This document shows positions 17,791-27,575 of a stretch of 64,000 bases of DNA, in pieces. Positions within the stretch are counted from its first letter, which is position 1. Each line of letters starts with the position of its first letter. The notes beneath the pieces are model-generated. The model saw nothing but the letters and a program-made list of their open reading frames with translations. It was not told the DNA's origin and made no database searches. A program made the translations under genes and the position numbers. Where the stretch lies: NCBI RefSeq assembly GCF_947497555.1, contig NZ_CANMGY010000009.1, positions 31,182 to 95,181 of the forward strand, in the 5' to 3' direction. This stretch comes from an uncultured Umboniibacter sp. (GTDB taxonomy: Bacteria; Pseudomonadota; Gammaproteobacteria; Pseudomonadales; DSM-25080).

Positions 17791-18576
17791 ATGAATAATG
17801 CACTGTGGGTAAGTAAAACGGGAATGGCAGCTCAGGATACCAAAATGGCTGCAATCTCAAACAACCTTGCCAACGTTAATACCGTAGGTTTTAAACGTGA
17901 CCGAGTCGTATTCGAAGATCTTTTTTATGACATCCAGCGCCAGCCTGGCGCCCTAGTTGATGCAACCAACTCTTTGCCTACCGGCGTTCAAGTAGGCTCA
18001 GGGGTTAGGGTCGTTGGTACCCAAAAGGTCTTCACGCAGGGATCGGTCATCAACACCGGTCAAGATTTGGACTTGGCCATCATGGGTGATGGTTTCTTTC
18101 AAATTGAGAATAGCGATGGCGATATTCAGTATTCTCGGAATGGCCAATTTCATGTCAATGCTGAAGGCCTCATCGTTAATACCGAAGGCTTCCCAATGGT
18201 ACCGAATATTGGCATCCCTCAAGAAACGACGAGTATTTCCTTTAGTTCCGATGGCATCGTCTCGGTGCAATTGGCTGGCGATTCCCGGAGCCAGCAAATT
18301 GGACAGATTAGCTTGGCTCGTTTTCTTAACCCTGCTGGTCTTGAAGCCCTTGGTGGCAATCTGTTTCGCTCTACCGATGCCAGTGGTGAACCCTTTGAAG
18401 TCACTCCGAGCACCGAAGGAGCCGGCACACTAAGACAGGGGGCTCTTGAGGGCTCAAACGTCAAGGTAGTAGAAGAGATGGTGGACATGATCACCACTCA
18501 ACGAGCCTATGAAATGAATGCTAAGGTCGTCTCTGCAGCCGATGAAATGCTGCAGTACGTTTCACAAACTATCTGA
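17791..18576 (+). CDS. flgG: Flagellar distal rod protein FlgG
   Basis: 261 aa, the canonical FlgG length. It carries AISNNLANVNTVGFKRDRV near the N terminus and EMVDMITTQRAYEMNAKVVS near the C terminus. FlgG forms the distal rod that passes through the P and L rings, whose genes (flgH, flgI) follow. Confidence 0.96.
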   Translation: MNNALWVSKTGMAAQDTKMAAISNNLANVNTVGFKRDRVVFEDLFYDIQRQPGALVDATNSLPTGVQVGSGVRVVGTQKVFTQGSVINTGQDLDLAIMGDGFFQIENSDGDIQYSRNGQFHVNAEGLIVNTEGFPMVPNIGIPQETTSISFSSDGIVSVQLAGDSRSQQIGQISLARFLNPAGLEALGGNLFRSTDASGEPFEVTPSTEGAGTLRQGALEGSNVKVVEEMVDMITTQRAYEMNAKVVSAADEMLQYVSQTI

Positions 18577-18586
18577 GGTGATTGAA

Positions 18587-19258
18587 ATGTACTTGCGCCT
18601 AACTTTTACTCTAGGAAGCCTAATGTTCTTGATTGGTTGCGTCTCCCACCCAACCATTATTCCACCTTCGCCAGGTGACGAACTGTACCAACCTCCAATG
18701 GCTGAGAACTATTCAGTGCATGAAACTAACGGCAGTCTATTCCGTGGTGGTCAATCGGTGACGCTCTTTACTGACCGAAGAGCTTACCAAGTAGGCGATA
18801 TTCTAATGATCGTGCTAGACGAAACTACGCAAGGTGAAAAATCAGCCAACACTGGCTTCTCCAAGCGCAGCGAAGTTGAGATTCCTACACCTACGATCGG
18901 CAGTCTTAACACCTCAGAATTTAACGCGAGCATTCAGGGCGACCGATCCTTTGATGGCGGCGCTACCAGCTCACAGGCTAACACTATGAGCGGGATTATC
19001 TCGGTGATGGTTCATCGTGTACTGCCCAATGGCGTGCTCGAAGTTCGTGGCGAAAAATGGCTGTCATTGAATCAAGGTGATGAATTTATTCGTGTAACGG
19101 GATTCATTCGCAGTGAGGATATTGATAGCGAGAACCGAGTCTTGTCGAATCGCTTAGCTGACGCTCGGATTAGTTATGCGGGAACAGGTGAACTCGCCGA
19201 CTCAAACGAAGCGGGCTGGTTATCGCAGCTTATTAATTCACCTTGGTTCCCACTTTAG
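18587..19258 (+). CDS. flgH: Flagellar L-ring lipoprotein FlgH
   Basis: 223 aa outer-membrane L-ring subunit. A lipoprotein signal ends in the lipobox LIGC at about residues 16-19. The family pattern GSLFRGGQSVTLFTDRRAYQ and VLPNGVLEVRGEKWL are visible. The start at 18587 is preferred over an upstream in-frame ATG because GAGGTG precedes it and the lipoprotein signal then begins correctly. Confidence 0.94.
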   Translation: MYLRLTFTLGSLMFLIGCVSHPTIIPPSPGDELYQPPMAENYSVHETNGSLFRGGQSVTLFTDRRAYQVGDILMIVLDETTQGEKSANTGFSKRSEVEIPTPTIGSLNTSEFNASIQGDRSFDGGATSSQANTMSGIISVMVHRVLPNGVLEVRGEKWLSLNQGDEFIRVTGFIRSEDIDSENRVLSNRLADARISYAGTGELADSNEAGWLSQLINSPWFPL

Positions 19259-19268
19259 GAGAACTCTC

Positions 19269-20375
19269 ATGACTCGGATATTCCTAATCATGCTACTCGC
19301 ACTATTAAGCTCCGGTGCTTTTGCTATGGGTAGTAGACCTCTCGAGACCTTAGTCGATATTCAAGGCGTAAGAGATAATCAACTCGTTGGCTATGGGCTT
19401 GTCGTTGGCTTAGATGGTACGGGTGATCGAAACCAGGTTGAGTTCACGGGTCGCTCGGTGGGCAATATGCTCGAGCAATTCGGCATTCAGTTAGACGGCA
19501 ACGGAAGAGTGAAGACTAAGAATGTCGCAGCGGTAATGATTACCGCACGAATGGGCGTATCCACGGGTGTTGGTCAGACCATCGACGTGGTGGTTTCTTC
19601 GCTTGGTGACGCTGAATCTCTTCGCGGTGGAACCTTACTCATGACACCATTAGTCGGTGCCGACGGAATGACCTATGCCTTGGCTCAAGGGCCAGTAGTC
19701 GTAGCAGGGCTATCAGCAAATGGATCAAATGGATCGTCGGTTACGGTCAACACGCCAACGGGAGGCAGTATCCCTAGTGGCGCCATCGTAGAACGAGAGG
19801 TCAGTGTCAACCAAGCTGCACTGCAGCAACCGCTGGTAATGCATCTGAGAAGGCCAAGTTTCGCTATGGCCACTCAGGTTGCTCGAAAAATCAATGAGAC
19901 TTTTGGCGCCGACACTGCGCGCCCGTTGAACGATAGTCGTATTGAAGTCAGTGCTCCCAGCGAGGCGTCTCAGCGAACTGGATATATTGCATTACTATCT
20001 CAGATATCCATTGACTCAGTGGCCCAGCCGGCACGAATTATTTTTAACTCACGGACCGGAACCGTAGTAATTAGCCAGAACGTGATGGTTCGAGAGGCCG
20101 CTGTGAGTCATGGCAACCTGTCAGTTAGGATTACAGAAACTCAAAATGTTAGTCAGCCGAACGAATTCGGGCAGGGCGATACCGTCACAACAACCGATTC
20201 CATCGTTGAAGTATCTCAGCCCGATGGGACGCTCAATATTGTTGGTAGCAGTACGAGTCTTAGCGAGGTTGTTGATGCCTTGAATGGATTAGGTGCATCG
20301 CCCGATGATCTTATGACTATACTTCACTCACTCCAAGCGGTTGGAGCGATTGACGCCGAACTCATTGTTATTTAA
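19269..20375 (+). CDS. flgI: Flagellar P-ring protein FlgI
   Basis: 368 aa periplasmic P-ring subunit. A signal peptide covers residues 1-19 (ending SSGAFA). The mature part opens with RPLETLVDIQGVRDNQLVGY and GLVVGLDGTGD, diagnostic of FlgI. The start at 19269 is supported by AGGAGA 6 nt upstream; the longer open frame overlapping flgH lacks this. Presence of flgH and flgI indicates a Gram-negative envelope. Confidence 0.95.
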   Translation: MTRIFLIMLLALLSSGAFAMGSRPLETLVDIQGVRDNQLVGYGLVVGLDGTGDRNQVEFTGRSVGNMLEQFGIQLDGNGRVKTKNVAAVMITARMGVSTGVGQTIDVVVSSLGDAESLRGGTLLMTPLVGADGMTYALAQGPVVVAGLSANGSNGSSVTVNTPTGGSIPSGAIVEREVSVNQAALQQPLVMHLRRPSFAMATQVARKINETFGADTARPLNDSRIEVSAPSEASQRTGYIALLSQISIDSVAQPARIIFNSRTGTVVISQNVMVREAAVSHGNLSVRITETQNVSQPNEFGQGDTVTTTDSIVEVSQPDGTLNIVGSSTSLSEVVDALNGLGASPDDLMTILHSLQAVGAIDAELIVI

Positions 20376-20384
20376 GGAATCGCT

Positions 20385-20783
20385 ATGATTGATCCGAATC
20401 AAAACAGTATTCAATCACCGTCTGCTCCAACAGTCGCTGATGCAAACAAACCAAATAGCGGTTTAAGCGATGCAGCGAAAGACTTTGAAGCCTTATTTTT
20501 ACAGACCGTATTGAAGCAGATGCGATCAGCAAGTGATGTACTGGCACCTGAAGATAGCCCCCTATCGTCCAACAAACAGGGGGCATTCCGTGACATGCAT
20601 GATCAGACCGTCGCACAGTCTCTCGCCGGCCAAGGGCAAGTTGGCATCGCTGCCATGATTGAGCGACAGCTCGACCCCGAAAAAGCGGGCGAAGCCGCAG
20701 CAGCGCTCAGAGAGATGCGATCTGAAGCCAGCGCGATGACGGTTTCATCCCTGAAAAAACCCATTGATACCTCATCACTATGA
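20385..20783 (+). CDS. flgJ: Rod-binding protein FlgJ, single-domain form
   Basis: 132 aa. It matches only the N-terminal rod-binding half of FlgJ (DAAKDFEALFLQTVLKQMRS, then FRDMHDQTVAQSLAGQGQVG). The peptidoglycan hydrolase domain found in enterobacterial FlgJ (about 313 aa) is absent, and no orphan muramidase gene is visible in the locus. Its last 4 nt overlap the flgK start (ATGA). Confidence 0.88.
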   Translation: MIDPNQNSIQSPSAPTVADANKPNSGLSDAAKDFEALFLQTVLKQMRSASDVLAPEDSPLSSNKQGAFRDMHDQTVAQSLAGQGQVGIAAMIERQLDPEKAGEAAAALREMRSEASAMTVSSLKKPIDTSSL

Positions 20784-22210
20784 GCATTCATGCTGCGCAA
20801 ACCGCACTGTCTGGATTAATGGTTGCGAAGGCCGGTTTGGACACCACCGCTCAAAACGTGGCGAATGCTACGACGGAAGGCTACACACGGCAGCGTGTTT
20901 CCGTTAACTCGATTGGCCCAGGCACGCAGGCTGGGCTAAGCGCGGGACGGGGTGTAGAAGTCACCGACATCCAGAGATTTGCTAGCAACTTCAATGACAG
21001 TCAACTTTGGAAAGCCACTAGTTTAGAGGCCAATGCCAATGAGCGCTTAGATGCTTACGAACGAATAGAAGAACTCTTTGGTCGCGATGGCGCCTCCATA
21101 TCCTCAAATTTAGATTCTTTTTTCTCGGCACTTAGCGAGGCGACTACCCAGCCTGAGTCTTCGCCGCTCCGGCAGCAAATCATCGAGGAAGCTCGAGCGT
21201 TAACGCTGCAATTTAACAATGTTTCAAGCACACTCAACAATTTCCAGACATCTATTTATGATCAGTATCAAGATAAAGTCGCAAATGTAAATTCGCTGAT
21301 CTCAGGGATCTCCGATATTAACGACAAGGTAGTCATCACCGAACGATCAGGCGGCAATTCTTCAGTATTGCTTGATCAACGTAATCGGCTAGTTGAAGAT
21401 GTTGCCGCACTGATTGATATTGAGGTGAACTACAGTAGTGAGAATCGGCTTGAAATTGCCTTCGCTAGAGGTCTTCCTTTAATCGTCGGTTCTAGCTTCT
21501 CTTCCCTATCGGCGAATATTGATCCATCCAACGCCGATCGCATTCAATTGTCGGTACAAACACCGGGATCGCAGGTTTCAGTCACGCATCAATATGGCGG
21601 CGGTTTGGGCGCCTTAGCCGACTTCCACGAGTCGGCTGTGGGCGATTATGAAAATATAGTTAATGCCATGGCAACAACGCTGCACGATGAGGTCAACAGC
21701 CAACTTGCACTGGGTCAGGACCTAGTTGGTAACTTTGGCAGCGCTGTTAGCGCTCTATTCGTGATTGCGAATCCTTCAGATCCGGCAGGCTCCATTGGCG
21801 TTAACGAATCAATCGAACCCGATTTACTCGCCTTCTCTGCCTCCGTGGACGACGGCAACCCGCTTACCATCGATCAAATGACCCCAGGAGACTCCTCTAA
21901 TCTGCTTGCTTTGAACCTAATCAAAGAGAGTTCGTACACGATAGCTGGATTGGGCAATGTCACCTTAAATGAAGCTTACGAATCACTCCTCGCTAATGTC
22001 GGCATTTTAACTCGTCAATCACAACGAGAATCCGACACTTACTCCATCCTTCACGCTCAAGCTAAGAGTAACCGAGAAGGATTGAGTGGTGTAAATAGTG
22101 ACGAGGAAGCAACAAAATTGATGGAGTACAGCCAAGCCTATCAGGCCAATCTCAAAGTCCTCAATATAGTCAACGAGCTAATGGAAGACTTGTTTAATAA
22201 TCTGAGGTAA
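20780..22210 (+). CDS. flgK: Flagellar hook-associated protein 1 (FlgK)
   Basis: 476 aa hook-filament junction protein. The N terminus has the rod/hook family segment AQNVANATTEGYTRQRVSVN, and the C terminus has EEATKLMEYSQAYQANLKVL. It is coupled to flgJ by an ATGA overlap and is 2 nt from flgL. Confidence 0.94.
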   Translation: MSIHAAQTALSGLMVAKAGLDTTAQNVANATTEGYTRQRVSVNSIGPGTQAGLSAGRGVEVTDIQRFASNFNDSQLWKATSLEANANERLDAYERIEELFGRDGASISSNLDSFFSALSEATTQPESSPLRQQIIEEARALTLQFNNVSSTLNNFQTSIYDQYQDKVANVNSLISGISDINDKVVITERSGGNSSVLLDQRNRLVEDVAALIDIEVNYSSENRLEIAFARGLPLIVGSSFSSLSANIDPSNADRIQLSVQTPGSQVSVTHQYGGGLGALADFHESAVGDYENIVNAMATTLHDEVNSQLALGQDLVGNFGSAVSALFVIANPSDPAGSIGVNESIEPDLLAFSASVDDGNPLTIDQMTPGDSSNLLALNLIKESSYTIAGLGNVTLNEAYESLLANVGILTRQSQRESDTYSILHAQAKSNREGLSGVNSDEEATKLMEYSQAYQANLKVLNIVNELMEDLFNNLR

Positions 22211-22212
22211 CC

Positions 22213-23109
22213 ATGCGTGTAGCAGATAGCCAAGTTCGAACCTTAATGCAGCAGAGTCTTCAGACGTCGAATACTGAATTGGCGAAGGTAATGCAGCAAA
22301 TCTCAACCGGAAAGCGACTCACTAAAATTAGTGATGACCCCTCGGCATCGCTAAAGCTTGAGAGTATCCGTAGCGAGCAAGAAGAATTGACTCAATATCA
22401 AAGTAATATCGAGACTGCCAAAACCGCACTTGCGCAGTCAGAGCAATTCCTATCGAGTACCAATGATACGCTACTTCGCATAAAGGACTTAGTCCTCTTC
22501 GCCAACAACGGCACTCGGTCACCGGATGATCTCAAAGGTATTTCAATCGAACTTGAGAACCTAAGAGATTCTTTGATCACACAATTCAATGCTCGTGATG
22601 GATCAGGTAGCTACCTGTTTTCCGGCACGTATAGTGATCAACCTGCGATAGTCGCTGGTACTAACCCTAACGAATATGTAGTGCAAGGAAACAGTAGTAC
22701 ACGAGAAACTCTCGTAGGTAGAGGCATTCGCATAGAAACTAACGTCACGGCGCAGGCGATGATTGGCAGTGGCGCTAATACGCTGACAGAATTAAGCGCT
22801 TTCATCTCCGACCTTGCTGTGGGGTCCGTTAACAGCTCGTCCGCCTCGAGCAGTCTCGACGCCGTCGACAGCATATTTTCGGAAGTGCAGAAATCCATTA
22901 CCACGCTTGGCGGGCGGCAAAGTTTTCTTAACACTCATTCCGACAACATTGCCAGAAATAAACTATTCTTAGACAAAGTCAGTACCGAGATATCGTCACT
23001 CGATATGAGTGAGGCTTCTACCAGACTGCAGTCTTATCTTCAGGGTCTAGAAGCAAGCCACCTTACCTTCAAGCGAATCTCGGAACTCAACCTATTTAAC
23101 TTAATGTAG
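22213..23109 (+). CDS. flgL: Flagellar hook-associated protein 3 (FlgL)
   Basis: 298 aa flagellin-like junction protein. The N-terminal helix has MQQISTGKRLTKISDDPSAS, with DGSGSYLFSGTYSDQPAI in the middle and a C-terminal helix of the D0 type. It follows flgK at 2 nt. Confidence 0.93.
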   Translation: MRVADSQVRTLMQQSLQTSNTELAKVMQQISTGKRLTKISDDPSASLKLESIRSEQEELTQYQSNIETAKTALAQSEQFLSSTNDTLLRIKDLVLFANNGTRSPDDLKGISIELENLRDSLITQFNARDGSGSYLFSGTYSDQPAIVAGTNPNEYVVQGNSSTRETLVGRGIRIETNVTAQAMIGSGANTLTELSAFISDLAVGSVNSSSASSSLDAVDSIFSEVQKSITTLGGRQSFLNTHSDNIARNKLFLDKVSTEISSLDMSEASTRLQSYLQGLEASHLTFKRISELNLFNLM

Positions 23110-23118
23110 AGTGTTTGA

Positions 23119-24102
23119 ATGGCTATTGATCGCCTCGAAAACAGCGCCCCGCTAAAGCCCATTAAATCCGTGGTGGCAGATCGTAGATCTGATATGCCTC
23201 CCACGTTGGCTCCCATAAAGCGACCGGCGACAACGTCGCTTAATAGCGCAGCTAAACATGATCTTTCGCAGCTACGTGAAGCACAGTTTCACACTGCGCA
23301 AAAGTCCGTCGCAGAACCCGCGTTGAAAAAGCTCGGTAATCGTATGCTGCAAATGTGGCGATTACTGCCAACCATCGAGTCACCTGACTCATTCAATCAA
23401 TTCACTCGCCTTGGTAAGTCACTAAATAATGTCATCGGCACCAGTACGTTCGATGGTGATACTATCATTGCCCAGGATTTGACCTTAAAGTTGGACCCGA
23501 ATCGTGCCTTCCACTTTAACGCGGGAAGTGTCTCCACGCTGCCCGTTGAGCAGTCCTATACGGCTACCGTCTCAATAAAAGGTAAGGAACCTACACAACT
23601 GATTTTGTCATACCAAGAGGGTTGGCAAACCGAGGCGATTCATCAATCCGAAGCTAATCCGCTGAGAATCAACATCACTGACTCGGGTGAGCTCAACGCA
23701 ATACTCTCAAAAGAAGAATTGCTGATTGCTCAAGGAGTGGTAAGCATTAATGTTAGCGCTAATGACACCGGCCAGGTAATGCAGCAGGAGGTGAACGCCC
23801 TGAAGGCAGCTAAACACCCAATTTTATCACTATCATATGCTGATTCAGAAAAGGAATTATTGATTAATTCTGGGCCTATAATCCAAGACGGCTTAAGAAC
23901 AATAAAAGCTCAGCTTCAGGTATTAAATACCAGCCCTAACTCTCAGCCCCAGACGGCTTTATCAACCTTGTCGAAGGAAGAGGCATTAGCCATTGGCGCC
24001 AAAGTAGAAGCTCAGTTAGATCAAGGTTTTAAGGGGATTCATCGAGGCATAACGGTTCTACAGGGTCTAAGCGATAGATTGCTAAACGTGCTTCGATCCT
24101 GA
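23119..24102 (+). CDS. Unrecognised protein, last gene of the flgB-L operon
   Basis: 327 aa, not recognised. It starts 9 nt after flgL and ends 22 nt before the convergent fliJ. There is no signal peptide or membrane segment. The first 75 residues are polar and Pro/Lys-rich and look disordered. Residues about 75-230 look like mixed alpha/beta with alternating hydrophobic residues. The C-terminal 60 residues look helical (from SKEEALAIGAKVEAQL to the end), which would suit an axial or hook-associated protein. In E. coli Flag-2, as I recall, lafW (annotated hook-associated) follows lfgL, so this may be the positional equivalent; no sequence relation is claimed. Confidence 0.6.
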   Translation: MAIDRLENSAPLKPIKSVVADRRSDMPPTLAPIKRPATTSLNSAAKHDLSQLREAQFHTAQKSVAEPALKKLGNRMLQMWRLLPTIESPDSFNQFTRLGKSLNNVIGTSTFDGDTIIAQDLTLKLDPNRAFHFNAGSVSTLPVEQSYTATVSIKGKEPTQLILSYQEGWQTEAIHQSEANPLRINITDSGELNAILSKEELLIAQGVVSINVSANDTGQVMQQEVNALKAAKHPILSLSYADSEKELLINSGPIIQDGLRTIKAQLQVLNTSPNSQPQTALSTLSKEEALAIGAKVEAQLDQGFKGIHRGITVLQGLSDRLLNVLRS

Positions 24103-24124
24103 AATGAGAGGCGGATGAACAACC

Positions 24125-24550
24125 TTAGCGATATTCTCGAAGATTAGTCCACTCATCTAGTAGTCGTTGCTCGTTGCGTTGAACTTCGCGCTGCCCTCGT
24201 CGGTGATGGTTGTTGACAAGCAGCTCCATTGCTTTACAACGCCTAAGTAATTCATCTCGCTGAAAACCTAAATCAAGAATACGAGCCTCAACCTGCGTAA
24301 TGGCTTGGCTAATTCTCGCTTTATTACCCTCATGGTTCGCCTTAATTAAACACACTCCACTTAGCTCATGAGCTCCCAGTGAACCTGGGCCGCGGAGACT
24401 AGACTCCGCTGTATCTACGTACTTACGCTCGCCATCTATAGCCAACTGGAATTTTGCCAAAATTGCTTGCTGAGCTTGAAGCTTTATCACGATTTCATCC
24501 AGCTGTTTAGATAAAATCGTATGAGCTGTGTTGAGCGCTTGAAGCTTCAT
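24125..24550 (-). CDS. fliJ: Flagellar export chaperone / stalk protein FliJ
   Basis: 141 aa, predicted almost entirely helical and coiled-coil. FliJ sits as the central stalk of the FliI ATPase ring. The assignment rests on its length, helical character and position right after fliI, whose stop codon overlaps this start (TAATG); primary sequence of FliJ is poorly conserved. It is the last gene of the leftward lafK-fliEFGHIJ block. Confidence 0.78.
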   Translation of the reverse strand: MKLQALNTAHTILSKQLDEIVIKLQAQQAILAKFQLAIDGERKYVDTAESSLRGPGSLGAHELSGVCLIKANHEGNKARISQAITQVEARILDLGFQRDELLRRCKAMELLVNNHHRRGQREVQRNEQRLLDEWTNLREYR

Positions 24551-25887
24551 TATCCTGCCTTGCCATTGCCGCTTAGCAGGGCTTGAAGCTCGTTGAGGCC
24601 GGTGGTGGCATCCATCGGCGTACTGGGGGCCTGTTGAAGCCAGGTGCTGATCGCCGGATCTAAGTTGATTGCTTCATCGCGTTCGGCATCTACTCCGGAG
24701 ACATAGGCCCCCAAAGGAATTAACTCACCGACTTCACGGAATAAGCTGATCATCCGCCGACATTTTCGCGCAAGCTGCAAGTGATCCTCGCTCACTAAGT
24801 CGTTCATACACCGTGATATTGACGCTGGAATATCGATTGCTGGATATTGGCCTTGAGAGGCAAGATCTCGCGAGAGCATAATGTGACCATCTAGAATAGC
24901 TCTAGCGGAGTCGACGAGGGGGTCTTGAGCATCATCACCCTCGGCAAGAACGGTGTATATGGCAGTGAGACTGCCCTGCTCCGATTCTCCATTACAAGCT
25001 CGTTCAATCAGCTGATTCAAAAGAGAGAAGACACTTGCAGGATAACCCTTCGAAATAGGAGCCTCGTTCAACGCCAAACCGATCTCACGCTGAGCCATAC
25101 CTACTCGCGTGAGTGAGTCCATCAATAACAGAACATTTTTGCCTTGATCACGATAGTATTCTGCCACGGCATGAGTGCGTCGGGCCGCCGCAACGCGCAT
25201 AACAGGTGATTCTTCTGCTGTTGCTGCGATAATGACCGCCTTCTCCGCCATTTCAGGCGTTAAGGTCTTCGCGATAAAATCACCTACTTCTCTACCTCTT
25301 TCACCCACGAGGCCTACTACTACAACGTCAACGTCTGAAAATCGAGTAATCATGTTAAGTAACACCGACTTACCAACGCCAGATCCTGCCACCAAACCAA
25401 TACGCTGCCCTCGGCCGAGCGTCAGTAGGGAATCGATCGCCTTTACTCCCGTTTCCATAACCTCTTCAACACCACGACGCTTAATTAAGCTGGGTGGCGC
25501 CGCATTATTTGGACGGAATTCTTCGTAATTGATTTGTCCCAAGCCGTCAATCGCCTCGCCAAGTCCATTCACAGCTCTTCCTAATAATTGGAAACCCACT
25601 CCCGTTCCACTCGCTTGAGGACGATGATGAACACTCCCGCCGAAGTGTGCGCCGTTAGCATGTTGGTAGGGAATAAGCCGATAGAACTCACCATCAAACC
25701 CAACAACTTCACAGGCGAATCGACTCCCTGATTGGAAGCTAACATCGCAAACATCGCCCACACAGAAGTTTTCGCCCGTTGCCACAATCAAGAAACCATC
25801 GGACTTAATCACCTTAAAAGTCGGTCGCAATATCGTGACCGTATTGAGGTGTTCACTAACTGTCGTTAATTGTGCTGATAAATCCAT
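24550..25887 (-). CDS. fliI: Flagellum-specific export ATPase FliI
   Basis: 445 aa. The F1-beta-like ATPase energises substrate release at the export gate. Walker A is AGSGVGKS (residues 167-174), Walker B region LLLMDSLTRVGMAQREIGLA, and the conserved GERGREVGDFI lies between them. It is flanked by fliH and fliJ, its regulators. Confidence 0.97.
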   Translation of the reverse strand: MDLSAQLTTVSEHLNTVTILRPTFKVIKSDGFLIVATGENFCVGDVCDVSFQSGSRFACEVVGFDGEFYRLIPYQHANGAHFGGSVHHRPQASGTGVGFQLLGRAVNGLGEAIDGLGQINYEEFRPNNAAPPSLIKRRGVEEVMETGVKAIDSLLTLGRGQRIGLVAGSGVGKSVLLNMITRFSDVDVVVVGLVGERGREVGDFIAKTLTPEMAEKAVIIAATAEESPVMRVAAARRTHAVAEYYRDQGKNVLLLMDSLTRVGMAQREIGLALNEAPISKGYPASVFSLLNQLIERACNGESEQGSLTAIYTVLAEGDDAQDPLVDSARAILDGHIMLSRDLASQGQYPAIDIPASISRCMNDLVSEDHLQLARKCRRMISLFREVGELIPLGAYVSGVDAERDEAINLDPAISTWLQQAPSTPMDATTGLNELQALLSGNGKAG

Positions 25888-25888
25888 T

Positions 25889-26563
25889 TCAGCTTTTGGC
25901 TTCGCTGGAGAATAGATCGTAGAGTATTCTGTGTAGCTGCTGCTCTGGATCTACCTTCAACTGCTGGCGGGGACTATCGAGGATAAATTGCCCACGTTTG
26001 AGGCTTGGGTCTATCGTGACACTTGTTAGCTCTTCATGAGGCTCAGACTTAATTAACGCCTCATCATCGGCTGAGATACTTAATACAAAAGCGCTGTCGC
26101 AACTCAGACCCTTTAATGCCGAAGATATCGTTTGATTAATCTTACGTTTAGGAGCAGTTAGCTCGTGGGATAAAATCTTTTCACAAATACCTTTAACGAG
26201 CTCCATCAATTGCTTTTTCTCACTAAGCTGAAAATCCAACTTTAGACTGTTCAGCTCCACGATCAGCTCGTTAATGGATCCCTCATAATGTTGTTGGACC
26301 TCCAAAAGCTTTGCTTCGAGCGCTTTCTCGGCCGCTTCTTCTAGTTCTTGTCTCGCTTGCTTCAGGCCGTCTTTATAACCTTGGTCAAAGCCCATCTGAC
26401 GGGTTTCTTCAGTAGTTGGTGATGCACTAATTGGAGCTTCACTTGACGGCGGAAATGCCGACGGCACTGGAGTCAAATCTGCTTGAGATTTCGCCCTTTT
26501 GGTCCGCGGCATAATAAAGAGTTTTCGATTCTCTGTCGGTGTTGTTGGTATCCATTGAAGCAT
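25889..26563 (-). CDS. fliH: Flagellar assembly protein FliH
   Basis: 224 aa negative regulator and stator of FliI. The N-terminal about 65 residues are Pro/Ser-rich and open with MLQWIP, followed by a Gly/Ala-spaced helix (MGFDQGYKDGLKQARQELEE) of the GxxxG type seen in FliH. The C-terminal domain matches the V-ATPase E-subunit-like pattern. GGGAG lies 10 nt before the ATG at 26563; an internal Met (MPRTKRAK) is a less likely alternative start. Confidence 0.86.
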   Translation of the reverse strand: MLQWIPTTPTENRKLFIMPRTKRAKSQADLTPVPSAFPPSSEAPISASPTTEETRQMGFDQGYKDGLKQARQELEEAAEKALEAKLLEVQQHYEGSINELIVELNSLKLDFQLSEKKQLMELVKGICEKILSHELTAPKRKINQTISSALKGLSCDSAFVLSISADDEALIKSEPHEELTSVTIDPSLKRGQFILDSPRQQLKVDPEQQLHRILYDLFSSEAKS

Positions 26564-26564
26564 C

Positions 26565-27554
26565 TCAGCTTACTCCCTTCTCATCAGTCATCACCAGCGT
26601 CACATCGCCCTGACGCGCCAGAGACTTAATATGCTCCATGATCTCCTTCCGCGCTTGATCAATCTTTGCCTTGGGCTGCGGGCCGGTTATCTGCTCTTGC
26701 TCATCCAACGAAGTTCTCATTCGATTGGGCATCGACGCACGGACCTTATTGATAATGCTAGGATCAGCGCCACGCAGAGCAATAGCCCAATCGTTGACAT
26801 TAATTGCTTGCACTACTTGATCTAAAGTCCTCTCAGTTTGGACTGCAAGCACATTGAAGTCGTAACGGAGATTCTCGATCTCCTCGAGAAGATCTTCACT
26901 GTGCTCTCGTATTAAGTCGAGCAGCCGGTCTGAGTCTCCGTCGTATACATTAATAATATCCGCCACCTGTTTAACGCCATCTACGGTAGAGTTATCAAGC
27001 GCTGATGCGGCATCTAGACAGCGGTCAACTAAGTTACTTAGATCTTCAGCTATATCTTCGTCAACAGCGGTTATTTTCGCGATTTTAAGGACTAAATCGT
27101 CCCCCATTTTCGTTGGTAACGTCGTAATGATTGACGCCGATGCCTTGGGCGACATCAAAGACAAAAATATTGCCGCCATTTGCGGATGCTCATGCTCCAA
27201 CTGAGAACCTATGATCCGGGGGTTGCAGTGCTCTAAAATCTCCATTTTTTGCTCTAGTTCGTCACCGAAAATTTTCGTGAGAACGTTCTTAGCCAAATCC
27301 CCGCCAACCGATTTCTCTAAGGTGTTCTGTAGGAAATCCTTTGAAGCCGCTTTAATACCGGAATGTTGGCCATAGGAATCGAAGAATTCAGTTAGTACCT
27401 CATTCGCCTGTTCGCTATTGACGGTACTCAAACTGGTCATCGCATTAGATATGGCTTGGATTTGATACTGATCAAAGTATTTCAAAACCTTTGCAGCAGA
27501 GTCTTCGCCCATCCCCAAAAGGGTGAGCGCAGTTTTCTCAATGGGAGTCAGCAT
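26565..27554 (-). CDS. fliG: Flagellar motor switch protein FliG
   Basis: 329 aa rotor protein linking the MS ring to the C ring and contacting MotA. The middle domain has QLEHEHPQMAAIFLSLMSP, the EHPQ-type motif of FliG. The C-terminal domain has charged residues in LLDLIREHSEDLLEEIENLR, near the torque helix. The start at 27554 is chosen for a GGAGA 7 nt upstream; a GTG one codon earlier is possible. Confidence 0.94.
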   Translation of the reverse strand: MLTPIEKTALTLLGMGEDSAAKVLKYFDQYQIQAISNAMTSLSTVNSEQANEVLTEFFDSYGQHSGIKAASKDFLQNTLEKSVGGDLAKNVLTKIFGDELEQKMEILEHCNPRIIGSQLEHEHPQMAAIFLSLMSPKASASIITTLPTKMGDDLVLKIAKITAVDEDIAEDLSNLVDRCLDAASALDNSTVDGVKQVADIINVYDGDSDRLLDLIREHSEDLLEEIENLRYDFNVLAVQTERTLDQVVQAINVNDWAIALRGADPSIINKVRASMPNRMRTSLDEQEQITGPQPKAKIDQARKEIMEHIKSLARQGDVTLVMTDEKGVS

Positions 27555-27575
27555 CACATTTCTCCGCGTTTAACT

